Below are positions 35,439 through 46,633 of a stretch of 64,000 nt of DNA, piece by piece; the first letter of the stretch is position 1, and every line of letters starts with the position of its first letter. Under the pieces are notes generated by a model. That model was not told where the DNA came from and did not search any database. It saw only the letters and a list, made by a program, of their open reading frames with translations. The position numbers and the translations under genes are program-made. This stretch comes from Prillingera fragicola. Its lineage: Eukaryota > Basidiomycota > Tremellomycetes > Trichosporonales > Trichosporonaceae. The stretch covers positions 1 through 64,000 of the forward strand of contig BEDY01000013.1 in assembly GCA_002335605.1 (NCBI GenBank), given 5' to 3'.

Positions 35439-36029
35439 CTAGTCGCAAGACCCGTCTGATGGGCCTTCTTTCCAACGTGCATCCAGAGTCTTCCAGTCAC
35501 AATCAAACTTGCCCTTGCCCAGCTTGGTGTTGACCTCATTGTGACGTTCACACAACCACCGGCTGAGCCCCAAGCGACCGGATACGTCGGGAGGGTTGGC
35601 TTTGACAGCCTTGCCAAAATCATCTGCACACCACGTGCATGGATACAAGGCTGGTAGGGACGAGAGTAGGCCCATCATGCGGTCCTGCTGCGATGGAGTT
35701 GGGTTGGTGGGGTAATATGCGGCGGTGGTGTGCAGAAACGTCCATGTTGCGCGCCCCAACGCTGCAGTATCAGGAGGGCAGTCGGACCGGTTGGTAGAGA
35801 ACGAAGGGGAGCTCGTGGACACTGCGACGGCTCCTGCTGCCGCTGAGGTGGCTCCAACGACAGTCGAGCTCGGTGACGTCTTCTTCTTGACCTTGATCTT
35901 GGCCCAGTCTTGCCATGAATTGCACACCTTGCAAGGTTTTCCGTCTGGGCCCAGCACAAGACCTGGAGGAAGATCGGGGTGTGTCGCTTTGGTGGTACGT
36001 TTCGGCTCTGAGGGGGCGTCGGTCATCAT
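35439..36029 (-). CDS. ERV1: Erv1/ALR FAD-linked sulfhydryl oxidase
   Basis: Reoxidises Mia40 in the mitochondrial intermembrane space. Intronless, 196 codons. An N-terminal CKVC pair (shuttle cysteines) precedes the Erv/ALR domain: LGRATWTFLHTTAAYYP, SQQDRMMGLLSSLPALYPC with TWCADDF (the active-site CxxC), LSRWLCERHNEVNTKLGK and GKFDCDWKTLDARWKEG, ending DGSCD. The domain order matches Erv1, not ER Erv2, because there is no signal peptide and the CxxC shuttle is N-terminal. A second in-frame ATG follows the first directly. Confidence 0.93.
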   Translation of the reverse strand: MMTDAPSEPKRTTKATHPDLPPGLVLGPDGKPCKVCNSWQDWAKIKVKKKTSPSSTVVGATSAAAGAVAVSTSSPSFSTNRSDCPPDTAALGRATWTFLHTTAAYYPTNPTPSQQDRMMGLLSSLPALYPCTWCADDFGKAVKANPPDVSGRLGLSRWLCERHNEVNTKLGKGKFDCDWKTLDARWKEGPSDGSCD

Positions 36030-36763
36030 GCAGCAATGGAACTGTGAAGCAAGTGATATTCGAAAGTGTGAAGGGAGAGATGTCGCGATATTGTGATTGC
36101 GTAAGCGGGGACACGACTTGAATCAAAGTGGAGGTACTCCACCACACAAATAATAAAATATTTATAATAATCCATCCATGGCCGTCCAGCTGATGTCAAG
36201 GCATAAGATGTGCTTTATAGCACACCAGGTAATGGTGATGCTTGGCTTGTCTAGACCTGAGCTCCCCTCCTTTGAGTATATGCAGTTTACGCCTTCGTTG
36301 GAAGAGGAAATCCGACCATTTTGGCCCCTTCAGATGAGATGGCAAGGAAGAAAAAGCGGCGCCGAAGAAGACAGACTCTATAACGTCAATTACGACTGCG
36401 TCTGTTGTTCAACATATCGTCTCAGTTGATCAGAAGATGCAAGCCCAGCCCCACCACAACAGCAGCCTAAAGGCTCATCTGCCAACACTTGCCAGAATCG
36501 CCTTGATCTCGCTTGTTCCCTGTGCACCTTGAGATTATAGGCCAGCAATGTATGCCTCTGGATTCATTTACATTACGTGAGCTCGTACGCGAGCGGATCT
36601 AAGCAAGAACGCGTCCAATGCAGGCAAGGGCAGGAGCAGACTGGTGTGGTGTAGTGTACTCTACTGTGGGTGGCCTTGGTGGGATTGATTCCGCGCCCTC
36701 CACTCCGTCTGTCTCAATTTATGGGACAACGGCTGTTTGATGTCACCTTCCCACCTATTTACC
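36030..36763. other. Divergent ERV1/TRM61 upstream region
   Basis: About 730 bp with an AT-rich patch near 36145-36175 and no recognisable gene; a short frame at 36178-36429 has no family resemblance. Confidence 0.4.
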
Positions 36764-38402
36764 ATGTCGACAGCCCCAGACTCTAAAATGGCTCCCATGT
36801 TCCATTCGCGCACGCACATTGAAGCCGGAGACATTGTTATCTTGTTCATGGCAAGTTTGGGCTTCTTAAATTCAAGCTTACAGCTCAGTCTCGTGACAAC
36901 ATGGCGGCTGTCACTGTCACTCCTGGAGAAATCTTCCATAACAAGTAGGTTGTTGGTGATCCAGCCGCACTGACATTGAGATTTGGCAAGTATAGCCATG
37001 AAGACATGGTAGGCCGAAAGTTTGGCTCTAAGGTGGGTCATTTCTCGGTCGTGCCGATCTAAACAAGGCAGATGCACTCGCCGCCACCGCAATCTGGTTA
37101 CATGCACCTACTTCGCCCCACTCCCGAGCTCTGGACGCTCTCGCTTCCACACCGTACCCAGATTTTGTACATGCCCGACATTGCGTACATTACGATGCGC
37201 CTCGGTGTTCGCGTAGGGGGCAAGGTCATCGAAGCAGGAACGGGCAGTGGAAGCATGACTCACAGTCTATCGCGGACTGTAGGCTCTCGCGGCACAGTTA
37301 ACAGCTTTGAGTATCACAAAGCCCGCTTTGAGAAGGCCGGGTACGTTATATTAGGAGGCCCTGTATTAATGCTGACCTACCAGTGAGGAGTTTGAGGAGC
37401 ATGGCTTGCGCAACGTCCGCCTCCAGCACCGAAACGTATGCAAGGACGGATTCGGCGACGTATCTGATGTCGAAGCCAGTAGGTACCGCTTGGGGGTTCC
37501 TTGCCTAACTCTAGTTTTTCTTGATCTGCCTGCACCATGGGAGGCTATTCCACACGCTTCCAAGGTTTTGAAAGTGAGAGACCCTAAGGTGCATCTGCTG
37601 AACGCACTCAGAACGATGTGGTGACGCGAATTTGCTGTTTTAGTCCCTGTCTTGAGCAGGTTCTCAAGACAGCAACGGCCCTTCGTGCCGAGGGTTTTAC
37701 AGGTGAGTCTATAGACTGAGCGTTCCCAGCTTAGTTTTAGACGTTTCCACACAAGAAGTCCTCACTCGTACATATGACCTTGTTCTTCCTCCCGGTCCCA
37801 ACTCTCACCACTTGATGGACGTAACCGCGATCACCGAGCGTCTGCGGGATCACGAAGAGCGCAAAGAGGAACGCCGAATCACGCAGATGCGCAATGCTCG
37901 CGAAAAGGCTCGGGCTCTCAAGGCAACAGCAGCTGTAGTCGAGGCTGTGGACATGACGGAGGACTCGTCTGCTGTACATGGAGAAAAACGCAAGGGCAAC
38001 GGCGAAGCGAGCTATGAGCGGCCTGCTAAAGTTGCCCGCACAGGACTGTCCCCAGATACCGATGAGGCAGCTTGCCAGTCCGCAACTGGCGAACCTGCGC
38101 CGGCAGAGCCGCCCGTGGCTTGGTCATCAATGGCTTTTACCAAGCCTTCTCCAGAGATGCGTGGACATACGTCCTACCTGACTTTTGCCACCTTTTACCC
38201 TGCGTCTGTCCGTGCCAGCTTGGCTGCCCAAGAGCTTACTGTCACTGCTTTGCGAAGTGGCCGAGTCGGCGAGCTTACAGCCGAAGCGGCAAAAGCAGAT
38301 GCAGCGCGGGCAGGCAGTGAGGATACAGAGTATGGCGCAATGGACATGGCCATGGGCCAGATGACCGAGGAGGAAGTCTCTGCATTGGCCGGGGCCCAAT
38401 AG
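36764..38402 (+). CDS. TRM61: tRNA (adenine58-N1)-methyltransferase catalytic subunit
   Basis: Together with Trm6 makes m1A58 in tRNA, including initiator tRNA. Exons give HIEAGDIVILFM joined to SRDNMAAVTVTPGEIFHN, KFGKYSHEDMVGRKFGSK, SGYMHLLRPTPELWTLSLPH, the SAM motif VIEAGTGSGSMTHSL, the DLPAPW motif IFLDLPAPWEAI, and LPPGPNSHHLMDVTAITERL. The C-terminal half carries a charged, disordered insert before a last conserved HTSYLTFATFYP. The first intron (36851-36888, 38 nt) begins GCAAGT; reading it as GC-AG gives the family-like FMSRDN. About seven introns are present. Confidence 0.92.
36851..36888 (+). other. Likely GC-AG intron in TRM61
   Basis: The donor is ATG|GCAAGT and the acceptor CTCAG. 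Splicing joins ILFM to SRDN in frame, as in Trm61 relatives. A GT donor four bases downstream with an upstream acceptor would also be in frame, but gives a 29-nt intron and a poorer match. Confidence 0.6.
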
Positions 38403-38571
38403 ATATGTTGCAAGCGATACATGCAGATGTATCACGTTCGTGCCACTATGGTGGTGACAATATTTTGAGACCATTCTTTCATTTTCTCCCAAAAGGGCCA
38501 CTCATTCACGTATTCATGATCTGCCAGTCCATTGAACCCATTGCTGACATTGCCCTACCCGTCCGGCCACC

Positions 38572-40079
38572 ATGTCCGCTCTTTTCCCCCAGGTAGCCCG
38601 CAGTGCCGCGCCCGTAGCGTCCACCTCGCGCTCTTTTGCGACCTCGACGCCACTGCTCGCAGCGGCTAAAAAGGCGGCACGTTAGTTGACCTTCCCCAAT
38701 CCGTTTTTCTCCGTTCTGACCATCGCAGCCCGAGGCCCAGCGAAGAAGACTCGCCAGGGTGGCTACAACAAGAACAAAGGAACGAGGACAGGAGGAGGCC
38801 GTGTCCATGTCTCTGGTGTCACTCTTCGCACTCCGTTGGCCAAGGAGCAGGCCGATTTAACTGATCTCGTTAAGCTGTATCCGGTGCGTAGACCATGCTG
38901 TCAAGAGCTCACACTTGCAGGAGAGCGTCATTCCTCTGAACGCGAGCAAGCCCAGCGTCTTTCCACGCAACACCTATGACCAGTTGCGAACTTTTGGCCT
39001 GCCCCGCAAGATTGACAAAGAGCTGGCCGTTGGGGCGCCGGCGAGTGTCATTCGGCAAGTCACCCTGGACATGGCCCGCACACTCGACGGAGCCAACGCC
39101 AGGTCGTCCAAGGACTCGCGCTTTATTCTCACTGGTGACCGCGGATCTGGCAAGAGTATGCTCTTGCTCCAAGCAGTGTCGTATGCAATCGAATCCGGCT
39201 GGATTGTGCTGTACACCCCAGAGGGTGAGTGTGTGGTTGGTCAATGAAATGGCTAACAATGACCAGCGCATAAGTTGATTGATTCTTCGACCTCGTTTGC
39301 CTACAATTCCTCGACTCAGATCTTTGACCAGCCAGCGCTTGCATCCTCACTTTTGCACAAGCTTATGACCGTAAACCGCGACAGGCTTGCCTCGATCAAG
39401 CTGACCCAGAACGTCGAGCTTGTCGGACAAAAGTTTGAGGCCGGCTCGTCTCTTGATGCGCTTGTTGCCCTGGGAGCGAAGGACGAGCGTGCGGCTGTCT
39501 CTGCTCTTGATGCTACGTTTGCTATCCTCGGCCAGCAAACCCAGTACCCAGTCTTGCTTGCGGTTGACCAGGTGCAAACGCTGTTCCGCCGGTCTCTGTA
39601 CCGTGCTCCCGACTACTCTACCCTTGAGAGCTACCACCTGTCTACTCCTCGCCTTGCTCTCGATTATCTCTCGGGCAGGAAGACCTTCAAGAGGGGTGCC
39701 ATTCTAGCCGCCTTGTCCCAGGGTTTACCTCTGCACATGCCTTCAAGTGAACTCCTTGTTGGCCTGAATATGCCGACGAGGACACCCGTGAATGCATACA
39801 CCCGCCTTGACGAGCACCATCTTGCTCACGCCAAGAGTGGTCTCCAGCGCATCGATGTTCCCTTTGGCATGTCTGGCACTGAGGCCGCTGCTATGTTTGA
39901 GCTCTGGACCCGGAAAGGTTGGGCCACCAACCGTAAGTTATGACACAGCTGTGGACAACAATGCTGACAACGTGTAAGCGTCCGATGAAGTCTTCATGGG
40001 CGGATTCGCGGCTGCGGGCGGCAATCCGCGCGAGCTGGGACAGGGATGGTCGTTGACTCACCAGTCATTCATTGTCTGA
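38572..40079 (+). CDS. Mitochondrial small-subunit protein mS29 (DAP3/Rsm23)
   Basis: GTP-binding component of the mitoribosomal small subunit. The N-terminus [20 protein letters not shown] with SFATSTPLL is a mitochondrial presequence. [12 protein letters not shown], the P-loop [51 protein letters not shown] (the Walker B-like strand), [19 protein letters not shown] and a C-terminal [20 protein letters not shown] follow. The order fits DAP3. Five introns are present. It follows TRM61 in the same direction with a 169-bp gap, which must hold its promoter. Confidence 0.92.
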
Positions 40080-40351
40080 GGCCCACTTGCATGCATACTT
40101 CTCCCGTGACCCGTCGTTACCTCGTGCCGTTGCTTTCCATGTTGTACGCGTTTCTGATCGGTCTCTCGCTTCTTGTCAGTACAGAAGCTTGATCCCTAGT
40201 TATTGAAAGGACGTCCCGTGCAGTGGGCAGAGGCCGTCGCCGGGTTGGCAAGCTCATCTCCTGGTCAGTGTCCACACAGACCATGCACCGTGCTCCTTCA
40301 TCCATTTTGCATCATTGTCTTCATTTTACTCAATTGGAGGGGCATAGCTGC

Positions 40352-41280
40352 TTACGCGGCAATGCCACTGCATCCGTTAGTTGCCCATTGGCACACACTT
40401 TATCACAAACACTCACATGACACCGCAGGCAGCGCGACCGCCAGCGTTACCAGTCTTGAGCGAGTCGGGGTGGCCGCCAAGACCAAGGTCGTCCTCGCCT
40501 GCGTGGATGACCAGCGAGCGACCAAGGATCGAGTAGGCCCCGATGAGCGAAATCTGCTTGTCGGTAATGTTGATGTTGGCAGTGCCCGAGCCGTCAGTCT
40601 TGACGTTGCCGAGGTCGCCGACGTGACGCTCGGCGGCAGTAGGGCCTCCGTGGTTCTTGCCGTGGGGGTTGAAGTGGCCGCCGGCACTGGTGCAACCCGA
40701 GCTCACGTCTCCAAACTCATGGATGCTGCAGCCAAAATCCCCGAGGGCGCAGGAAGACAAACGAGGAGAAGTACAAGGACAAGGAGAAGCAGATGGCGAT
40801 GGTGATGAAGGGAGTAGAGTTGAGACAGTAATGGGGCGCACAAGAGCGATCAAGAACGCGTTCAACACGAGGAAGGGGGCACCGTCAGAAATACTCCTAT
40901 GGCCCTAGGTGACTACTCACTGGAAGCCACGCTCGGCGTTGGCGTCGAGGTTCTCGATCTGAAAGAGTCAACATGAGCCACTATAATAGGCGTACCTTGC
41001 CGGAGACAGTGACGGCACCACCCTCAGTCTCCTGAGTGAAGGTGATAACACCGGCGACCTTGGAGTCACCCTTGAGAACAGCAATAGCCTGGATGACGGA
41101 GACATGATGTTAGACGAGGCATTTCAGACAATCGTAAAGTGGGTGCAATGGCGGATCATTGTGGTTAGCGTTCCTTCCTTGATGGGTGATTCGACCTGGC
41201 CACAAAGCGACAGTCTCTGGAGAGGTTGCAGGCACGTCCAACCCTTGAACATTGCAACATGGGACACTCACCTTGACCAT
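40352..41280 (-). CDS. SOD1: Cytosolic Cu/Zn superoxide dismutase
   Basis: Dismutes superoxide with Cu/Zn in cytosol and intermembrane space. The exons read [93 protein letters not shown] and [16 protein letters not shown]. All Cu and Zn His ligands, the Asp ligand and the disulfide Cys pair are visible. Five exons: the first codes only MVK and the last only 16 nt. Intron 1 (41089-41271) and intron 3 (40726-40920) are 183 and 195 nt, far longer than neighbours' introns; the last (40368-40416) is 49 nt. A model ending at the TGA at 40413 would truncate the protein. Confidence 0.94.
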
Positions 41281-42046
41281 GTTGATTGATTCTTGTAGCG
41301 TCGAGTGGGGAGGTAGTGGGAGTGGAGAGACGAGGTGGGTGGAATCGGTGGGAGAAGTCCGGCGATGCGGCATTTAAGCACCCGGTGTGCGTCAGCGTGA
41401 CGACATGGGCCCGCCGGGCCTAAAGCCGAGGGTGGCACTGTACTCTCCCACCACCACCGCCGGCCGAAAGCAACCCACCGATGGAAAAGCCTAGGCGCGG
41501 TTAATCCACTTGGTTGGGTGGTAGTCATTTCGGCAGAATCTATCTCCTACTGACATGCAAGGCGTCGTGTACCACTACTGTACCACATCTTGCACGCATC
41601 ATCGTCTTCCGCAACACCAACTGCTGCGCGCATAGCCAGCACAAAAACTGACGCCCCTGCAGTCCAATGGCCATTCCCCCTTCCTTCCAGCTTACGCAAT
41701 CTTGCATGATCTCATTCGTACCGCGGACTGTGCACCATGTCCGCCGCCATGCGACTCGCAGCAAGGGGCAAAAGGACAGTTGATCACGTCCACCAACAAA
41801 AAGGTGTCGATATCAATCAAATCCATTCCCACACGGGGGCACGATCCCCGATCTTTTGCGTTCAAATCAATGAAAGGCAAATATCCTAACCAATTGGACG
41901 ATGTGGGAATTTTGTTAGTCGAGACAGCACTGTGATTCCCCCATATGAACGACATTTGTGCAGCAGCTTGGCATAAGGCTAATCTTCAAGTGCATCGGCC
42001 TTCTTCACGCTGCCACAGTGTGACCTGAATTGGATGCTGATACAAC
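41281..42046. other. SOD1 upstream region and GNAT 3' region
   Basis: About 765 bp without a gene. I see no convincing CRE or TTACGTAA site, unlike at SOD2. Only short frames are present. Confidence 0.4.
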
Positions 42047-42813
42047 TCAACCACTGGCCCGCTTGCTCAGCGCCCACCAGATTGTCTCAGTTCCCCGCAA
42101 CTCAATCTCCATTTGAGTGCAAAGTTGAAAACCCAGCCGCAAGTACCAATCTCGCTAGATGTCAGTTTGGTAAGCGACCATCAACTTACAACTCGTGGGG
42201 CTGGCGTGATGAGGGCTACATCCTTTCCCTCAGCTCGAGCACGTCTTAGCGCTTCCTGAACAAGAATTCCGCCAAGACCCTTGCCTTGGTGACGGGGAGA
42301 TGTGGCAAGGCGACCGATCCAGTACATGTTGCTGCCTGATTCTCCAAACGCGGATGACATGAAAGTGTGCAGAGCATTGTCAAGCTGGTTAGGGTCAGAC
42401 GCGCTCCAAGTCACAGCCTACCTTCTGATCAATGACTACCAGCTCGGGCGACAAAAGTGCTGCCACAGCAACATTATGCGGCGCTTTGGGGTCTGGTCTG
42501 CAGATATCAGAGGCACACACCATGGCACATGCACCTACTTAAGATGCTTGAGGCCAGGAGGCTTGAGAAAGCACATTGCAGCCACTTCGGGCTCACTATC
42601 TCCTCCCTCTGTAATCATGAGAACCTCGAGATGAGAGTTGCGCAGACCTTCGATGAGAGTTGCACGCTGACGCGCAAGGTTGAGGCCAGCTACACCGCCA
42701 TCGATGGCACGGTCAGTGGGAGTATTTTCGAATGCTGCCGATAAGGTGCGCACTGCTGGCTCAAAGTACGGAGAAGAAGTGTCGGTGAGACGCGTTATCC
42801 CGGAAAGTGACAT
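42047..42813 (-). CDS. GNAT-family N-acetyltransferase
   Basis: Predicted acetyl-CoA-dependent acetyltransferase of unknown substrate. The N-terminus MSLSGITRLTDTSSPYFEP leads into AVRTLSAAFENTPTDRA, the helical start typical of this GNAT subgroup. VLMITEGGDSEPEVAAMCFL and VVIDQKLDNALHTF follow. The acetyl-CoA loop is IGRLATSPRHQGKGLGGILV (the Q/RxxGxG/A motif). ALITPAPRV, then DWYLRLGFQLCTQMEIEL, gives the usual YxxxGF-like element. The end is TIWWALSKRASG. Four exons were assembled by eye. A longer upstream open frame exists, but this ATG opens the domain. It is divergent from RPA2. Confidence 0.8.
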
Positions 42814-43133
42814 CGTTGCGATTGGATTGCTCGAGATCGGCAACGTCGTCGTTGTTGAAGGCCGTGAAGCACAAACAGGAGCAAATAGTCCTTGCCGCGG
42901 TGTTCTATCCTTGGGAACACACGCCCAACTGCTCATTGCCGTAGCCGTAGCACACAGCAGATGATCGCGTTCGCCAAGCAGAGAGACAGCGATGTGTTTC
43001 AAGGATGCAGGATCCAAAAGGCAGTCATCCACCTCCACCTCGGCATGCGGCCAGGCACGCACTTGTCGTTCAGTAGGCTTCCCTGAGGTGACCTTGGCGC
43101 GCCTATTCCACCGGAAAGGGCGGTTGACTCACC

Positions 43134-43147
43134 ACGCGTGGACGCGT
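43134..43147. promoter_or_regulatory. Two MluI cell-cycle boxes (ACGCGT) upstream of RPA2
   Basis: ACGCGT at 43134-43139 and again at 43142-43147, 96-109 bp upstream of the RPA2 ATG. This is the MBF/DSC1 binding core that drives G1/S expression of replication genes in budding and fission yeast. The motif is seen; regulation is inferred. Confidence 0.6.
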
Positions 43148-43242
43148 CCAGCAACAGGGCAGACTGCAAGCGCGTGTTAGTCTAGTAATGACGACCCATT
43201 GCTCTTTCCAGCCGTTTTACATCACTCTTCCCAACAATTAAA

Positions 43243-44343
43243 ATGAGTTCGTGTTCCCAATGGAAGCCAAGCTGACTTTCAGGCAATCCCTACTTTGGCG
43301 CTGGCGGTGGTGGTGGTGGCGGCGGAGGCGGCGGCGGCGGTTTCATGAGCGGGTCTCCTTATGGTGGTAGTCAAGATTCACCTGGTGGCAAAAAGGTGAG
43401 CGCGATCCCGTCAACTTGGCCTGACATCTTCCAGGGACGTGGTGGCAACCAGTCGCTTCGCCCAGTCACCATTCAAATGATCCATGACGCGACTCAGTTG
43501 CACCCAGACTCGGACTTTCAGATCGACGGTGTCGACATTGGCGCAGTAAGAGATCAGCATTGTCACGACTTTCCAGGGCTAAACATTTGCAGGTTCAGTT
43601 CCTTGGCACAGTCCGTGTCAAGACCAACACGACAACCAACGTGTCATATACTCTTGGGGACGGCACGGCATACATTGATGTGCGCCAATGGCTTGACAGT
43701 GCAGACGACGAAGCTGGAAAGATGTCTCATGTTCAGCAAGACCAATATGTTATTGTCACTGGTACCATCAAGGTGTTTGGCGGCAAGCGACACATTTCTG
43801 CTCAGCACATTCGCTCCATCGAGGACTTCAATGAGATTCACCACCACTTTCTCAAGGCCCTTCATGTCAGCCTGAGCCTTCGTAACGCAGGCGGTGTAAG
43901 TTCATATTCTGCGAATGTGGATACCTTACTGACGCCCATCTTTCCCACTGCTTTTCTCTCCGTCCTATTTACACTTTAGGCTACCAATGGTCCTGGCGGA
44001 GCTCCTGTGGCGAACGCTTATGCGGCTGGCTCTACCAGCGCTTCCGGGAACGAGTACGCCCATCTTCCGCCGCTCCAGCGCAAGGTCATGGAGTTTGTTG
44101 CTGCCGAGGAGCACGAAGATGGCATGCATGTGTCGGCAGTGTCCCGCCAGTGTGTTAACGCCAGTGGCGAGGACGTAATGTGAGTAGCACCGAACAACCA
44201 GCCATGCTGACAGCCAGGGACGCGATCGAGAGCCTCATGTCCGAGGGCTTGTTGTTCTCAACCATTGACGACCTTGTAAGTTCACTGAACCCATGTACAC
44301 GGTAGTAGATCGCTGAAGAGAGTAGCACATCAAGGCCGCGTAG
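43243..44343 (+). CDS. RFA2: Replication protein A 32 kDa subunit
   Basis: Middle subunit of the single-strand-DNA-binding RPA heterotrimer. The first exon is ATG plus one base (intron 43247-43282), giving MSNPYFGAGG. A Gly-rich N-terminus with SGSPYGGSQDSPGGKK follows, in the position of the phosphorylated N-terminal region. The OB fold reads LRPVTIQMIHDATQ, VQFLGTVRVKTNTTTNVSYT, DGTAYIDVRQW, YVIVTGTIKVFGGKRHISAQ and HIRSIEDFNEIHHHF. The C-terminal winged helix is LPPLQRKVMEFVAAEEHEDG to AIESLMSEGLLFSTIDD. The last exon codes only HIKAA. The upstream MCB pair fits its S-phase role. Confidence 0.93.
43297..43343 (+). repeat. GGN repeat coding poly-Gly in RPA2
   Basis: An imperfect GGC/GGT/GGA repeat encodes about 14 consecutive Gly in the RPA2 N-terminus. 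Confidence 0.85.
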
Positions 44344-44546
44344 TCTTAGAAAGTATGTACGATACTATATGCATGTGTAAAGCCTGTATTATCAGTGAAC
44401 CCACATGGACAACCTGTGGAATGAACAAGCTGGTGACAGACTAAGCGTGCCTGACGACTTATAACGTTTCCGTCCCGGGTGACCGAAATTGACTTTTGCA
44501 TGTTGATTCCTCATTGCACGCGCAGTGTCCTCTTCTGCCATTCGAC

Positions 44547-45618
44547 ATGTCAGGCCAACATCAATCTCTACAGCAGGGACCGACATTTCAGCGCGCTTTG
44601 GCTGTGAGTCTTAGCAATGCTCAGATCGCCTCGTCGTGCTGATCAGTCCCAAGGCAGGCGCCCTATCCGGCCTCGCGGTCGATCTCATGTTCTTCCCTCT
44701 CGATACCATCAAGACTCGCATCCAGTCGCCGAATGGGTTTTGGGGCTCGGGCGGGTTTCGTGGCATTTATCGTGGTGTAGGGAGTGTTGGTGCAGGAAGT
44801 GCACCAGGTGGTGAGTCGTAGTTTACAAGTACTCGGTTCTGACCTCTGACAACTCTTTCCAGCCGCAATCTTCTTCGTCACATATGAACAACTGAAGCGC
44901 GAGCTACCTAGACTTGTTCCCGGGCTTGAGTTGTCTCCCGGCTTTGATCACATGCTTGCAGCGTCAGGCGGCGAATTTGTACGTGTCGCGTACCCCTCCC
45001 AGAGCTAAACCAGCTGACTCGGACCAGGTCTCATGTCTCATTCGTGTGCCGACCGAAGTTGTCAAGTCCCGCACTCAGACTGGTGCATACGGTGTAGGTG
45101 GATCTTCCCTCCAGTCTGCCATCAACACTCTGCGATACGAAGGCGCGCGCGGCTTTTATCGCGGATTCGGCATCACCATTGCCCGTGAGATCCCCTTCAC
45201 CAGCATTCAGTTCCCCCTCTTCGAAGCATTGAAACGCGGCCTCTCCAAACACTACTTGGAGGGAAGACGTCCAAACTCCGCAGAAGCAGCAGTGTGCGGC
45301 ATGGTCGCGGGTGGCACGGCAGCGGCCGTCACGACTCCTTTGGATGTCGTCAAGACGCGTGTCATGCTCGAGGCGCGAACAAGCGCTGCCACCAACGCTG
45401 CCAGCGACGGTGCCAAGCCGCTAAGCCCAAGTGTGCTCAGCTTTTTGCCCCGAATGGCGCGGATTCTACGAGCCGAAGGTCCTGCTGCGTTGTTCGCCGG
45501 CTGGGTGCCTCGCACCCTACACATCTCAGCGGGTGGAGCAGTCTTCCTCGGCATTTACGACTTTGCCATTAATTTTGGACAGAACGATCTTGAAGCCGAC
45601 GAGAATCAAGTGGCCTAG
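44547..45618 (+). CDS. PET8: Mitochondrial S-adenosylmethionine carrier
   Basis: Mitochondrial carrier (SLC25A26 type) importing SAM. Three repeats carry the carrier signature: FPLDTIKTRIQSP in repeat 1, VPTEVVKSRTQTG in repeat 2 and TPLDVVKTRVMLE in repeat 3. Further matches are GGFRGIYRGVGSVGAGSAPG, AIFFVTYEQLKREL, HMLAASGGEF, ACLIRVP-like SCLIRVPTEV, FYRGFGITIAREIPF and the C-terminal FAGWVPRTLHISAGGAVFLG. The first exon (MSGQHQSLQQGPTFQRALA) joins best to AGALSGLAVDLM using acceptor CCCAAG at about 44654. Three introns are present. The repeat 2 signature VPTEVVK (usually PxD) is the SAM-carrier pattern. Confidence 0.9.
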
Positions 45619-45899
45619 AAGTCCATGACACAGAAGCGAGGACGGGAGGCTAGAAAAAAGGACAACCAACACGCTAGGATAGACTTGTAGACCTAGACTA
45701 CTACTTACTCGAGTAATTCGCATGGCATGAACCCCAGTGTATGATGTCAGTGACGCCTGCCATCCCTCCAACGACGCTTTGAGTCTGGAGCTCACACGGC
45801 CACAACACTTTATTAGGCCAAATAAGGTCGTACATCAGGTCATCATCGGGATCTCGTACCAAGGGCAGTCCCACGGGCAGTACCTAGGGTATTGCCCAA
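45619..45899. other. Convergent 3' spacer PET8/MLC1
   Basis: 280 bp between stop codons. No gene seen. Confidence 0.4.
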
Positions 45900-46633
45900 T
45901 TACTGGGCCAGGATAGAACGAACAAACGAGTGGTAGTTGATCTGGCCGTCGCTAACCATCAGCTGCAGCACAGGCGTGGGCACTCACCTAACTGGGAAAC
46001 CCTTCAGCAGCTCATCCACCTCTTCGTCTGTCATCTTCTCGCCAAGCTGGGTGAGGACATAGCGAAGTTCTCCAGCACCGATCATACCGTTGCCGGCCTT
46101 GTCAAACACCTGGAAGCCCTTGATAAACTCCTCTGAGATACTTATCAGCTCCCGCTGCTTGCGCAATGCTCAAAGCCCAAGACTCACCAGCCGTGCCAGC
46201 AGGCTTCCAGCCATCAGGGCGGTTCAGAATCTGGATGAACTGGTCATAGTCGACTGATTGATTTAGCATGATCCATAACAGCCCACACGTTGTACATACA
46301 AGTAGCGCCAATGTCGCGCTCCAGTCCGGCAACCTCAGCTTGCGTAGGGTTCTGGCCAAGAGAACGGAGCAGCTCGCCAAGGGACTCACGGGGCACCTGT
46401 CCGGTGCCGCGCTTGTCAAAGAGGGCAAAGGCCTCACGGTACTCTGAGAACCAGTCAGTTACACTCTTTGGCAAATATCTTGCTGCAGTTCTCTCGCAGC
46501 ATCAACATTATGATTACCTGCGTCTGAACCAGAGACACATACCGGCGTTGTTGGGAGTTGACTGTTGAACAAGTTAGCTTCAGAACGGTATGATGGGAGA
46601 ACAGCAGAACCGCCCCGACAGGTAGCTCACCAT
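45900..46633 (-). CDS. MLC1: Essential myosin light chain (Mlc1/Cdc4 type EF-hand protein)
   Basis: Calmodulin-like light chain that binds IQ motifs of type II/V myosins in cytokinesis. The first exon is the ATG alone (46631-46633) followed by a 69-nt intron (46562-46630), so the protein begins [38 protein letters not shown] follows, then [72 protein letters not shown] and a last [16 protein letters not shown]. The EF-hand loops are degenerate (for example [16 protein letters not shown] lack the full acidic ligand set), as in essential light chains and unlike calmodulin. Confidence 0.85.

Noticed and set aside
36855..36883. GT-AG reading of the first TRM61 intron
   Set aside because: In frame, but it gives a 29-nt intron and inserts Ala-Thr-Gln where relatives have a direct xSRDN; the GC-AG reading fits better. 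Not fully excluded.
40413..40415. TGA as the SOD1 stop codon
   Set aside because: It would end the protein at CGVM. A GTGAGT donor starts there, and splicing to 40367 restores the conserved CGVIGIA end.
42814..43062. N-terminal extension of the GNAT gene at 42 kb
   Set aside because: The upstream frame is open but low in family resemblance, and it would run into the RPA2 promoter; the ATG at 42811-42813 opens the domain.
44608..44646. Use of the CAG acceptor near 44645 in PET8
   Set aside because: It puts the next exon out of frame; the following AAG acceptor gives AGALSGLAVDLM, matching the carrier family.
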